A stretch of DNA of 41,893 bases from NCBI GenBank assembly GCA_017643305.1, contig JAEPNQ010000027.1:1-41893 (forward strand), in the 5' to 3' direction. The notes beneath the pieces were generated by a model. The model made no database searches, was not told the origin of the DNA, and saw only the letters and a program-made list of their open reading frames with translations. Of this stretch, positions 7,543-14,499 are shown piece by piece (within the stretch, counting starts at the first letter, position 1; every line of letters starts with the position of its first letter). A program made the position numbers and the translations under genes. The DNA is from Marinibacterium sp. GTDB taxonomy: Bacteria > Pseudomonadota > Alphaproteobacteria > Rhodobacterales > Rhodobacteraceae.

Positions 7543-9162
7543 TTAGTGGCCACCACCCAGGATCCCGGTGCGCACGCCGTAATCCACCGCGACGCCGTAA
7601 TCAGGGTCGTCATCGCTGTCGACCATCAGGTGCCCGGCGCGGACCAAAAGCCCGTGGCAATCCCGGCTGAGATGGCGCAGCTGCAGACGCTTGCCCGCCG
7701 ACTCGTACTTAGCCGCCAGCGCTTCGATCGCATTCAGCGCGGATTGGTCGGCCACGCGGCTGTTTTCGAAGTCAACGATCACGAGGCTGGGGTCTTCCCC
7801 CACCTTGAACAGTTCGGAGAACCCGGAGGCGGACCCAAAGAACAGTGGCCCGTGCACCTGGTACACCCGCGCGCCTTCCGGCGTGACGCGGCTGGTGGCG
7901 TAAATGCGGGTCGCATTCTGCCAGGAATAGACCAGCGCGCTGACGATCACACCAACGATCACGGCAGTCGCAAGGTCATAGGCCACGGTCACGCCGGTCA
8001 CCAGCAGGATGACAAAGGCATCCGAAGCCGGAACCTTGCGCAGGATGTTCAGTGAATTCCACGCAAAGGTGCCGATCACGACCATGAACATTACACCCAC
8101 CAACGCGGCCAGCGGGATCTGTTCAATCAGCGGAGAGGTAAAGAGGATAAACACCAGCAGGAACAGCGCCGCCGAAATACCAGACAGACGTGTGCGCCCT
8201 CCGGATTTCACGTTAATCATCGACTGGCCGATCATTGCGCAACCGCCCATACCACCGAAGAAACCTGTGGTTACATTGGCCACGCCCTGAGCCACGCATT
8301 CGCGGCTGGCCCCGCCGCGCTGGTTGGTCATGTCACCCACCAAATTCAGCGTGAGAAGGCTTTCGATAAGGCCGATAGCTGCCAGGATCACCGCGTAGGG
8401 TAGGATCACTTTGAACGTATCCAGCGTCAGCGGCACCATAGGGATGTGGAAGCCGGGCAATCCGCCTTCGATGGAGGCCATGTCGCCCACGCGCGGCACG
8501 TCGAGGTCAAAGCCAATCACGATCAACGCAACAATCACGATCCCCGCCAGTGGCGCAGGGAAGGTCCGCGTAAGGCGCGGCATGCCCCAGATGATCGCCA
8601 TGGTCAGGGCCACAAGGCCCAACATGATATAAAGCGGCGTACCGGTCAGCCATTCACCGCCAGACATGCCGTGACCCGAAACCTCGGCACTGCCGGGCAC
8701 CTGGAATTGCGTCAGCTGCGCGAGGAAAATTACAATGGCCAGACCGTTCACAAAACCCAGCATCACGGGATGCGGGACCAGACGTATAAATTTACCCCAT
8801 CGGAACACCCCGGCGGCAACCTGAATGATCCCCATCAGCACCACAGTTGCAAAAAGGTATTCAACACCATGTTCAGCCACCAAGGCCACCATCACAACGG
8901 CCAGCGCACCGGTTGCGCCGGAAATCATGCCAGGCCGGCCGCCGAACAGCGCTGTGATCAGGCCAACCATGAATGCGGCATAGAGCGCGACCAGCGGGTG
9001 CACCCCGGCGACAAAAGCAAAAGCCACCGCCTCGGGTACCAGCGCAAGGGCCACGGTCAGGCCCGACAACAGCTCAATTCGGACCTGGCCAAAACTGCGC
9101 AAATCAGCCATCGAAGCCTGTGTGGACGTGGACCCGAAAAGGGCCTTCATCGCTTTGGTCAT
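7543..9162 (-). CDS. SulP family inorganic anion transporter (SLC26-like)
   Basis: A 539-residue membrane transporter. About 400 residues form the SulP transmembrane domain (10-14 helices; the opening LLSGLTVALALVPEAVAFAF is the classic first-helix signature, and GGMGGCAMIGQSMINVKSGG is a conserved mid-domain block), followed by a cytoplasmic STAS domain from about residue 430 with VIVDFENSRVADQSALNAI (written as the beta-strand plus phosphosite-loop region). SulP proteins move sulfate, bicarbonate, or organic anions, usually by Na+ or H+ symport; the substrate cannot be decided here. Start 9162 is chosen from the purine-rich GGGGGAGA just upstream; an in-frame extension to 9225 reads through a hairpin and is rejected. 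The leader carries a terminator-like structure (see 9173-9206). The 3' end faces the flavin reductase gene. Confidence 0.93.
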   Translation of the reverse strand: MTKAMKALFGSTSTQASMADLRSFGQVRIELLSGLTVALALVPEAVAFAFVAGVHPLVALYAAFMVGLITALFGGRPGMISGATGALAVVMVALVAEHGVEYLFATVVLMGIIQVAAGVFRWGKFIRLVPHPVMLGFVNGLAIVIFLAQLTQFQVPGSAEVSGHGMSGGEWLTGTPLYIMLGLVALTMAIIWGMPRLTRTFPAPLAGIVIVALIVIGFDLDVPRVGDMASIEGGLPGFHIPMVPLTLDTFKVILPYAVILAAIGLIESLLTLNLVGDMTNQRGGASRECVAQGVANVTTGFFGGMGGCAMIGQSMINVKSGGRTRLSGISAALFLLVFILFTSPLIEQIPLAALVGVMFMVVIGTFAWNSLNILRKVPASDAFVILLVTGVTVAYDLATAVIVGVIVSALVYSWQNATRIYATSRVTPEGARVYQVHGPLFFGSASGFSELFKVGEDPSLVIVDFENSRVADQSALNAIEALAAKYESAGKRLQLRHLSRDCHGLLVRAGHLMVDSDDDPDYGVAVDYGVRTGILGGGH

Positions 9163-9172
9163 ACTCTCCCCC

Positions 9173-9206
9173 AAAAAATCAAACGGCCGGAAAGAGGCTC
9201 CGGCCG
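9173..9206 (-). promoter_or_regulatory. Terminator-like hairpin in the sulP leader (candidate attenuator)
   Basis: On the minus strand the sequence CGGCCGGA-loop of 7-TCCGGCCG (9184-9206) forms an 8-bp GC-rich stem followed by TTTGATTTTTT (9173-9183), the form of a rho-independent terminator. It ends only a few bases before the sulP ribosome site (about 9163-9172). Nothing upstream on the minus strand needs a terminator, because the next gene (mtnP) runs the other way, so the hairpin would sit in the sulP 5' leader and could attenuate it. An odd palindrome, GCTGCGTCGCAGC (9211-9223), lies just upstream of it. Confidence 0.55.
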
Positions 9207-9266
9207 ATTTGCTGCGTCGCAGCATTGAAGCCGACCATAGTAAACAGAGTTGGTGACCAAGTCTGC

Positions 9267-9301
9267 CCCGCTGAACGCATACCCGCTATGCGCAGAGCGG
9301 G
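9267..9301 (+). promoter_or_regulatory. Stem-loop with alternative pairing upstream of mtnP
   Basis: CCCGCT occurs at 9267-9272 and again at 9282-9287; both can pair with AGCGGG at 9296-9301. The outer choice also allows an inner GCATA/TATGC stem. The element lies 60-95 bases before the mtnP start in the divergent sulP/mtnP region. It could be a leader RNA switch or an operator; it does not match a riboswitch class I recognise. Confidence 0.35.
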
Positions 9302-9360
9302 ATGCTTGCAATTGTGGGACAACCGAGGGCAGCCTGCAGCCAAACTTTGCGAGGCATAGC

Positions 9361-10236
9361 ATGACACAAACAAAAATCGGCATCATCGGCGGGTCGGGTA
9401 TTTACGACATTGACGGACTGGAAGGCGCAACCTGGGTCGAGGTGGACACGCCCTGGGGGGCGCCATCGGATGCGATTCTAACCGGTACGCTGGACGGCAT
9501 CGGGATGGCCTTTCTGCCGCGTCATGGGCGCGGGCATGTGCACACGCCCAGTTCAGTGCCCTATCGTGCGAATATCGATGCTTTGAAGCGGATTGGCGTG
9601 ACCGATGTGGTGGCCGTATCAGCCTGCGGGTCGTTTCGCGACGAAATGGAGCCAGGCCATTTCGTGATTGTCGACCAGTTTATCGACAGAACGATTGCGC
9701 GTGAGAAAAGCTTTTTCGGACCGGGTTGTGTGGGCCATGTCAGCGTGGCGCATCCCACTTGCCCGCGTTTGAGCGATGCCTGTGAAACGGCGGCGAGGGC
9801 GGCGGGCATCAACGTACATCGTGGCGGCACATATCTGGCCATGGAAGGTCCACAGTTTTCCACGCTGGCCGAAAGCCGGATGTACCGCGAACAGTGGGGC
9901 GCGGACGTAATCGGAATGACCAATATGCCCGAGGCCAAGCTTGCCCGTGAAGCCGAGCTTTGTTATGCCTCGGTAGCGATGATCACCGATTACGACAGCT
10001 GGCATCCCGACCATGGGGAGGTTGATGTGGCCGAGATCATCGCCACGCTGATGGGCAATGCCGAAAAAGGTCGCGCGCTGGTGGCCGGGCTACCCGCCTT
10101 GCTGGGGGATGACCGGGCGCTGTGCCCGCATGCATGCGACCGGGCACTGGAAAACGCGATCCTGACTGCGCCTGACAAACGGGACCCTGACATGCTGGCC
10201 AAACTGTCAGTGGTGGCAGGCCGGGTTCTGAGATGA
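9361..10236 (+). CDS. mtnP: S-methyl-5'-thioadenosine phosphorylase
   Basis: A 291-residue cytosolic phosphorylase that cleaves 5'-methylthioadenosine with phosphate into adenine and 5-methylthioribose-1-phosphate, part of methionine salvage and polyamine by-product clearance. The phosphate-binding GGSGIYDI is at residues 10-17, RHGRGH near residue 60, and MEGPQFST with TNMPEAKLAREAELCYA in the C-terminal half, all characteristic of MTAP rather than other purine phosphorylases. The start at ATG 9361 has only a weak GCGAGG nearby; upstream in-frame codons to 9250 lack family similarity. The adenine product is the substrate of apt at 10975, and the two genes are interrupted by a gene remnant and an RHH regulator, suggesting an original mtnP-SDR-apt neighbourhood. 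Confidence 0.95.
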   Translation: MTQTKIGIIGGSGIYDIDGLEGATWVEVDTPWGAPSDAILTGTLDGIGMAFLPRHGRGHVHTPSSVPYRANIDALKRIGVTDVVAVSACGSFRDEMEPGHFVIVDQFIDRTIAREKSFFGPGCVGHVSVAHPTCPRLSDACETAARAAGINVHRGGTYLAMEGPQFSTLAESRMYREQWGADVIGMTNMPEAKLAREAELCYASVAMITDYDSWHPDHGEVDVAEIIATLMGNAEKGRALVAGLPALLGDDRALCPHACDRALENAILTAPDKRDPDMLAKLSVVAGRVLR

Positions 10237-10434
10237 GCGGGAATACTGTTTGGTGCTGGGGCGGACGGGTTCATCAGCCGCTACATTGCTTTAGGGCTGC
10301 GCCAGACCGGGTGAACCGTGGTTGCCTGTGCCCGGCGGACATCGCCTTTGGCGCGCATGGCATTTGACGTGTTGCAGACCGATCTGATTGATGTAGCCAC
10401 GCATGATCAGGGGGTCTGGGCGGGGCAACATTGA
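10233..10434 (+). pseudogene. Remnant of an NAD(P)-binding epimerase/SDR-like gene
   Basis: An ATG at 10233 overlaps the mtnP stop (ATGA). After a one-base frame slip near 10240, the frame at 10249 reads FGAGADGFISRYIA (a Rossmann GxGxxGxxxxxxxA motif), LRQTG, then an in-frame TGA at 10312-10314 where a Trp (TGG) is likely, then TVVACARR, FDVLQTDLIDVATHD and a TGA at 10432-10434. This matches the N-terminal ~65 residues of extended SDR / nucleoside-diphosphate-sugar epimerase-like proteins (arginine after the second strand suggests NADP). The remaining ~350 codons are absent. One frameshift, one nonsense mutation and a deletion make it a pseudogene, once translationally coupled to mtnP. Confidence 0.75.
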
Positions 10435-10470
10435 TCGGCTTGGAGATGGCAACGTCGCCCAGGCTGAATG

Positions 10471-10641
10471 TTACTGGTCTGCGTTTTCCTTCATGAACCT
10501 GCGGATGAACGCCCGGATTTCGCGGGCAGCACTGGTATCCAGTTCTTTGCATAGTTCGACAAAGGCATCCCGGTCTGCCTTGTCGAGCCGCAACACTAAC
10601 TGGCTGTCCTTTCTTGAGGATTTTCCGTCTTTCTTACTCAC
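10471..10641 (-). CDS. Small ribbon-helix-helix (RHH) DNA-binding protein
   Basis: The C-terminal 56 codons of a longer open frame form a self-contained protein starting at GTG 10641: a Lys-rich arm, then SQLVLRLDKADRDAFVELCKE (a beta-strand and helix A, here about residues 13-33), a turn, and AAREIRAFIRRFM as helix B. This is the MetJ/Arc/CopG-like fold of small repressors and antitoxins, usually dimeric. The upstream part of the frame reads through an AT-rich promoter region into the apt leader and is rejected. GTG 10641 sits about 30 bases from the predicted transcription start. No toxin gene is adjacent, so an autoregulator is more likely than an antitoxin. It may be too short for automatic callers. 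Confidence 0.7.
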   Translation of the reverse strand: MSKKDGKSSRKDSQLVLRLDKADRDAFVELCKELDTSAAREIRAFIRRFMKENADQ

Positions 10642-10678
10642 AGTCCATTCCCAGGTCTTTAATTTCTGGCTCACTTTT

Positions 10679-10706
10679 TGTATATACAATGCATATCTTT
10701 TGTAAA
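10679..10706 (-). promoter_or_regulatory. Promoter of the RHH gene with palindrome over the -10
   Basis: On the minus strand TTTACA (complement of 10701-10706, 5/6 to TTGACA) is followed after 16 bases by TATACA (complement of 10679-10684, 4/6 to TATAAT). The perfect 10-bp palindrome TGTATATACA at 10679-10688 covers the -10. RHH repressors commonly bind short palindromes at their own promoters, so autorepression is a reasonable inference. Confidence 0.5.
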
Positions 10707-10974
10707 TATTATTCGAATGGGAAAAATGAATAGTAAAGAGCAATGCACTTTGAACTTGCCCGTGCGATGTTGTTGTCAGACCGCACGGACTGGCGCAAAC
10801 CACATCTGCAATGGGTCTGCTCTGCGCTGCACCGGCCAGTTGCCAAGCTTTGCAGTAAAAGCCACGACGACTGATCCCCGCGCCGGGTTTTCGCACCCGA
10901 TGGCCCGTCAGGCTTGAAACACGGCCGCGCTTGGGCCAAACCGGGCAAGATTTTCCAAGCAGCAGGCTCAGCAC
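10707..10974. other. Gene-free leader region of apt
   Basis: The left part (10700-10740) is AT-rich and probably holds divergent promoter signals for the RHH gene and for apt. The rest (about 10741-10960) has GC-rich composition but only short ORFs without recognisable similarity. A 35-codon ORF starting at ATG 10768 (MLLSDRTDWRKP...) has no visible ribosome site. I see no RNA gene or strong hairpin here. Confidence 0.4.
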
Positions 10975-11514
10975 ATGCCAAAATCCAGTTCCGTGCGCGA
11001 CTATATCCGCACCATCGTCGATTTTCCGCACGAAGGTATTCTGTTTCGCGATGTAACCACGCTGTTTGCAGACCCCCGTGGATTTCGGATGGCCATCGAC
11101 CAGCTCCTGCACCCTTACGCAGGCGAACGTATCGACAAGGTAGTGGGGCTGGAGGCGCGTGGCTTCATCCTCGGCGGCGCAGTGGCCCATCAATTATCCG
11201 TCGGGTTCGTACCAATCCGCAAGAAAGGCAAGCTGCCGGGCACGACCATCAGTCAGGATTACACGCTGGAATATGGTGAGGCGATTGTCGAAATACACGA
11301 TGATGCAATCTCACCCGGTGAGAAGATCCTTGTGGTGGACGATCTGCTGGCCACAGGTGGTACCTGCGCCGCGGGCATCAAGCTGATCGAACGGCTGGGG
11401 GGGGAGATTGTGTCCTGCGCTTTTGTCATCGACCTGCCGGATCTGGGTGGCCGCAAGGTTCTGGAAAACATGGGCATGGATGTGCACACGCTGTGCGAAT
11501 TTGAGGGGCTATAG
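10975..11514 (+). CDS. apt: Adenine phosphoribosyltransferase
   Basis: A 179-residue cytosolic salvage enzyme that makes AMP and PPi from adenine and PRPP. The PRPP-binding motif [11 protein letters not shown] is at residues 120-130 and the APRT-specific block [11 protein letters not shown] at 58-68; [11 protein letters not shown]-like sequence ([11 protein letters not shown]) follows at ~79. Length is standard. It recycles the adenine freed by mtnP, whose gene is 740 bases upstream on the same strand. The start ATG follows AGCAGGCTCAGCAC, a weak ribosome site (AGCAGG). Its 3' end converges on the FAD oxidase gene with a 29-base gap. Confidence 0.96.
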   Translation: MPKSSSVRDYIRTIVDFPHEGILFRDVTTLFADPRGFRMAIDQLLHPYAGERIDKVVGLEARGFILGGAVAHQLSVGFVPIRKKGKLPGTTISQDYTLEYGEAIVEIHDDAISPGEKILVVDDLLATGGTCAAGIKLIERLGGEIVSCAFVIDLPDLGGRKVLENMGMDVHTLCEFEGL

Positions 11515-11524
11515 GATGGCTTGC

Positions 11525-11539
11525 GCGACCTCTGGTCGC
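11525..11539. terminator. Short hairpin between convergent apt and FAD-oxidase genes
   Basis: GCGACC-TCT-GGTCGC forms a 6-bp stem with a 3-base loop in the 29-base gap between two convergent genes. There is no clear T-tract on either strand, so termination is inferred mainly from position. Confidence 0.3.
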
Positions 11540-11543
11540 CTGC

Positions 11544-12962
11544 TTAACCCGCGGACAGGACCGCACCGGGGTTCATGATCCCGTTCGGGTCCAGCGCCAG
11601 TTTGATCGCACGCATAGCGTCCAACCGCACCGGATCCCCGTACCGTTCCAGATCGCCAGGTTTCAGGCGGCCTACACCGTGTTCGGCGCTGAAAGAACCA
11701 TCCATACCGGCCACCAGATCGTGCACGGCGCGATACAGCGCAGGGCGGTCGCCAACGTGTTCGTCCCGCGTGCGTCCTGCGGCAGGGAAGACGTTGAAAT
11801 GAAGATTGCCATCGCCCAGATGGCCGAAGCTGTTGACCCGGAAGTCCCCCACATCCGCCACGGCGGTGCGGGCCACATTCAGAAACTCTGATACCCGGCC
11901 CAGTGGCAACGACACGTCGGTGGAAATGACCGAGCCCACGCGCCTGTTGGTTTCGGGCATATGTTCCCGGACATTCCAGAACGCAGCGCGTTGGGCTTCG
12001 GACTGGGCGATCATGCCATCCGTGACCACGCCCTGCTCTGCCGCATCTGCAAAGATCGCTTCCAGTGCGTCGGTGGGGGATTGATGCCCGGACAGGCCCA
12101 GATCACAGAGCACGGTCCAGTCTGGCAGGTCTTCGAACGGCTGCCGCAACTCTGGCATGGTTTCCCGCTGGAAACGCAGCCCCTGACCATCAATCAGCTC
12201 GAACGCGCTGACCTCTTCCCCAACGTGTTTCTGAGCGATGGCCAGCAGTCCCAACGCCGCCTCCGGTGATGGCACGATGAAATACGCCGTGCCGATGGCG
12301 GCAGGTTTGGGAGCCAGCCGCAGGGCTGCGGCGGTGATGATACCCAGCGTGCCTTCAGCCCCGATCAGCAGATTTCGCAGGTCATAGCCGGTGTTGTCTT
12401 TGCGCAGACGTGTCAGACCGTGCCAGATACGCCCGTCGGGCATAACCGCCTCCAGCCCTAGGCATTGCGCACGCGCGTTCCCATACCGCAGGACGTTCAC
12501 ACCGCCCGCATTGGTCGACAGGTTGCCGCCGATCCGCGCAGAGCCTTCGGCGGCAAGCGACAGGGGAAACAGGCGTCCGGCATCGTCGGCAACGGCCTGC
12601 ACATCGGCCAGGATACAGCCCGCTTCGACCACCATCGCATTTTCTTCGGGATACACACCGCGAACGGCCGACATGCGTTCCAAGGTCAGAACCAGCGGCC
12701 TGGGGCCTTCGGTGATAACCTGTCCGCCGACCAGCCCCGTACCGCCGCCATACGGCACAACGGGCACGCGAGCGGCGTTGGCCTCGCGCAGCAGGACGGA
12801 AACATCCTCCACACTGCGCGGCAGGGCCAAGAGTGCAGGAACGCCTTTGAAATGGCCGCGGGGTTCTTCCAAATAACGTGGATCTGCATCGCGGATAACG
12901 TCGTCGGGCAGGAGCTGCCGCAGTTTGGCGGCAAAGGTGTTGTCAGCGGGATTCAATGTCAT
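11544..12962 (-). CDS. FAD-binding oxidoreductase (GlcD / D-lactate dehydrogenase-like)
   Basis: A 472-residue protein of the VAO/PCMH flavoprotein family. The FAD-binding PYGGGTGLVGG is at residues 70-80, and GGNLSTNAGGVNVLRYGN with GLEAVMPDG in the first domain; the C-terminal FAD-oxidase domain carries SFGHLGDGNLHFNV and the closing block FSAEHGVGRLKPGDL. Closest in type to D-lactate dehydrogenase (cytochrome), D-2-hydroxyglutarate dehydrogenase and glycolate oxidase GlcD, which oxidise a 2-hydroxy acid and pass electrons to the respiratory chain. No glcE/glcF genes follow, so a stand-alone D-2-hydroxyacid dehydrogenase is most likely. The MBL-fold gene upstream (13003) is in the same orientation with a 40-base gap. 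Confidence 0.9.
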   Translation of the reverse strand: MTLNPADNTFAAKLRQLLPDDVIRDADPRYLEEPRGHFKGVPALLALPRSVEDVSVLLREANAARVPVVPYGGGTGLVGGQVITEGPRPLVLTLERMSAVRGVYPEENAMVVEAGCILADVQAVADDAGRLFPLSLAAEGSARIGGNLSTNAGGVNVLRYGNARAQCLGLEAVMPDGRIWHGLTRLRKDNTGYDLRNLLIGAEGTLGIITAAALRLAPKPAAIGTAYFIVPSPEAALGLLAIAQKHVGEEVSAFELIDGQGLRFQRETMPELRQPFEDLPDWTVLCDLGLSGHQSPTDALEAIFADAAEQGVVTDGMIAQSEAQRAAFWNVREHMPETNRRVGSVISTDVSLPLGRVSEFLNVARTAVADVGDFRVNSFGHLGDGNLHFNVFPAAGRTRDEHVGDRPALYRAVHDLVAGMDGSFSAEHGVGRLKPGDLERYGDPVRLDAMRAIKLALDPNGIMNPGAVLSAG

Positions 12963-13002
12963 GGCAATTCTTTGCCCTGCGCCGGGGCCGGGCGCAAGCG
13001 GG

Positions 13003-13830
13003 TCATTCCAGATCCATCAGAAAGCGCGGGCGCAGCACGACGATGGTTGGCCGGTCTGGCAGGCTGCGAAGCGACACCACCAGTTCGGATCCTTCATGGC
13101 GTTCTATGGCAAAACTGTCGGACATGCCTTCCAGAAACGCCTCCAGTGCGAAACCACTGAACCAATGCATCGGAATCACGACTGAGGATTTTAGCCGCCG
13201 CAGCACGGTCATCATCTCGTTCAGCGGCAGGGTCATGCCGCCATCAACTGGGGCCATCACCACGTCCAACCGCCCGATGGCGGCGAACTGTTCGTCTGAC
13301 GGTATGTGGTGCAAGTGCCCGAGATGACCGATGCAAAGCCCTTCAACCTCAAAGATAAAGATCGAATTGCCGTTCTCCTCCACCCCGCTGAATTGCGACC
13401 TTATGTCGGTCGGTACGTTGCGCACCAAAAGCTCACCCAGATCCAGGTAATGGGCGATGCCTTCTCCAAACGGCCCCCAGCCGGGCAGAACATGTTTGAT
13501 GTTTGGGTCCGGAAACGGGGTCCAATGCGTGGAATGGGCATGATTCATGGTCACCACATCCGGAACCAGGTCGGCGTCACCAGCCAACCCGGTATAATCG
13601 GTCATCACATTCAACCCGCCATGGGTTTGCAGCAGGAAAGACGCATGCGCCACATAGCGTAGCCTGACTGAATACAGCGGGACTGGATCGGTCCAGGCCG
13701 CTTTGTGCAGATATTGGAGACCGGGCGCGGCATCGGCGATTGCGATACAGTGGCTGGGGCGACGATCCTGCGCCCAAGACGCGTGTACCCCGACGATCAT
13801 CACGAAAAGCGTGGCCAGAATCTGTCTCAT
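13003..13830 (-). CDS. Exported metallo-beta-lactamase-fold hydrolase
   Basis: A 275-residue protein beginning MRQILATLFVMIVGVHASWA, a signal peptide, so probably periplasmic. The mature part has the MBL-fold pattern: VAHASFLLQTHGG, the metal motif HAHSTH (HxHxxH), a later CIGHLGHLHH and a C-terminal VIPMHWF, resembling UlaG/YcbX-type L-ascorbate-6-P lactonase-like and RomA-like MBL proteins. The substrate is unknown. I chose ATG 13830; the open frame begins at a TTG (13860) that would place ten residues before the signal peptide. It precedes the FAD oxidase gene by 40 bases. Confidence 0.82.
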   Translation of the reverse strand: MRQILATLFVMIVGVHASWAQDRRPSHCIAIADAAPGLQYLHKAAWTDPVPLYSVRLRYVAHASFLLQTHGGLNVMTDYTGLAGDADLVPDVVTMNHAHSTHWTPFPDPNIKHVLPGWGPFGEGIAHYLDLGELLVRNVPTDIRSQFSGVEENGNSIFIFEVEGLCIGHLGHLHHIPSDEQFAAIGRLDVVMAPVDGGMTLPLNEMMTVLRRLKSSVVIPMHWFSGFALEAFLEGMSDSFAIERHEGSELVVSLRSLPDRPTIVVLRPRFLMDLE

Positions 13831-13904
13831 GCCTGCGAGGATAGTGCTAATTGTAGGCAAGTCACCCTGTTTGCCGGGTTCAGCACCCGCAAGCGATCAG
13901 CAGA

Positions 13905-14489
13905 CTAACCCACTGCCGTTTTCCCACGCCGGTCCGACCGGAGCGAGGCATAAAGAACGTGAGTCCGCCAACGCCCATCAATCTGCAGATAGGACTGCGC
14001 GACACCTTCGTATTTGAACCCGCAGCTTTCCAGTAATCCGCGCGACGGTTTGTTTTCCGGCAGGCAGGCAGCTTCGAGCCGGCTGAGATCAAGGCGCGTA
14101 AAGGCGTGGTGCACAACGGCGTGTATCGCCTCGCGCATATAGCCCTGCCGCGCAAACGCTTCGCCCGTCCAGTAGCCCAGCGTCCCAGACTGCGATGGAC
14201 CACGGCGGATATTGTCCAGCGTGATGGCTCCAACCAGAACATCATCCGACCTGCGGATCAGGAACAGCGGCAGGGCGGTTCCACTGGAGATGCTGCGCTG
14301 GGCCCAATACACACGGTTGGTGAAAGACTTGCGCGTCAGGTGGTCCACCGCCCAGCTGGGTTCCCATGGCATAAGGAAATCGGCGCTGTCGCGGCGCAGG
14401 GTTGTCCAGGCCCGGAAATCCGAATGCGTGGGCGGACGCAGCGAGAGGCGTTCAGTTTCCAGCTTCAGCTTGCGTTTGGCCAACAACAT
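13905..14489 (-). CDS. GNAT acetyltransferase, RimJ/RimL type
   Basis: A 194-residue protein of the ribosomal-protein-alanine-acetyltransferase group. Features in order: LETERLSLRPPTHSDF at the N-terminus (typical beta1), then VGAITLDNIRRG, LGYWTGEAFARQGYMREAI as the acetyl-CoA-binding A motif (about residues 110-130), and ENKPSRGLLESCGFKYEG at the C-terminal end, all hallmarks of RimJ/RimL-like enzymes that acetylate protein N-termini or small amines. I chose ATG 14489, ten bases after the M16 peptidase stop; the frame stays open to 14636 inside that gene but without similarity. It is the last gene of the ctaC-to-GNAT minus-strand series. Confidence 0.88.
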   Translation of the reverse strand: MLLAKRKLKLETERLSLRPPTHSDFRAWTTLRRDSADFLMPWEPSWAVDHLTRKSFTNRVYWAQRSISSGTALPLFLIRRSDDVLVGAITLDNIRRGPSQSGTLGYWTGEAFARQGYMREAIHAVVHHAFTRLDLSRLEAACLPENKPSRGLLESCGFKYEGVAQSYLQIDGRWRTHVLYASLRSDRRGKTAVG

Positions 14490-14499
14490 CAAGGCTATC

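Noticed and set aside
8446-9228. 260-codon plus-strand frame inside the SulP gene
   Set aside because: Its product is His/Gln/Gly-rich without pattern, while the minus strand gives a clear SulP transporter.
10471-10641. Toxin-antitoxin module around the RHH protein
   Set aside because: No short ORF overlapping or adjacent to it resembles a toxin; neighbours are apt and a pseudogene.
10642-11193. N-terminal extension of the RHH frame to 240 codons
   Set aside because: It would run antisense through apt and across an AT-rich promoter; only the last 56 codons look like protein.
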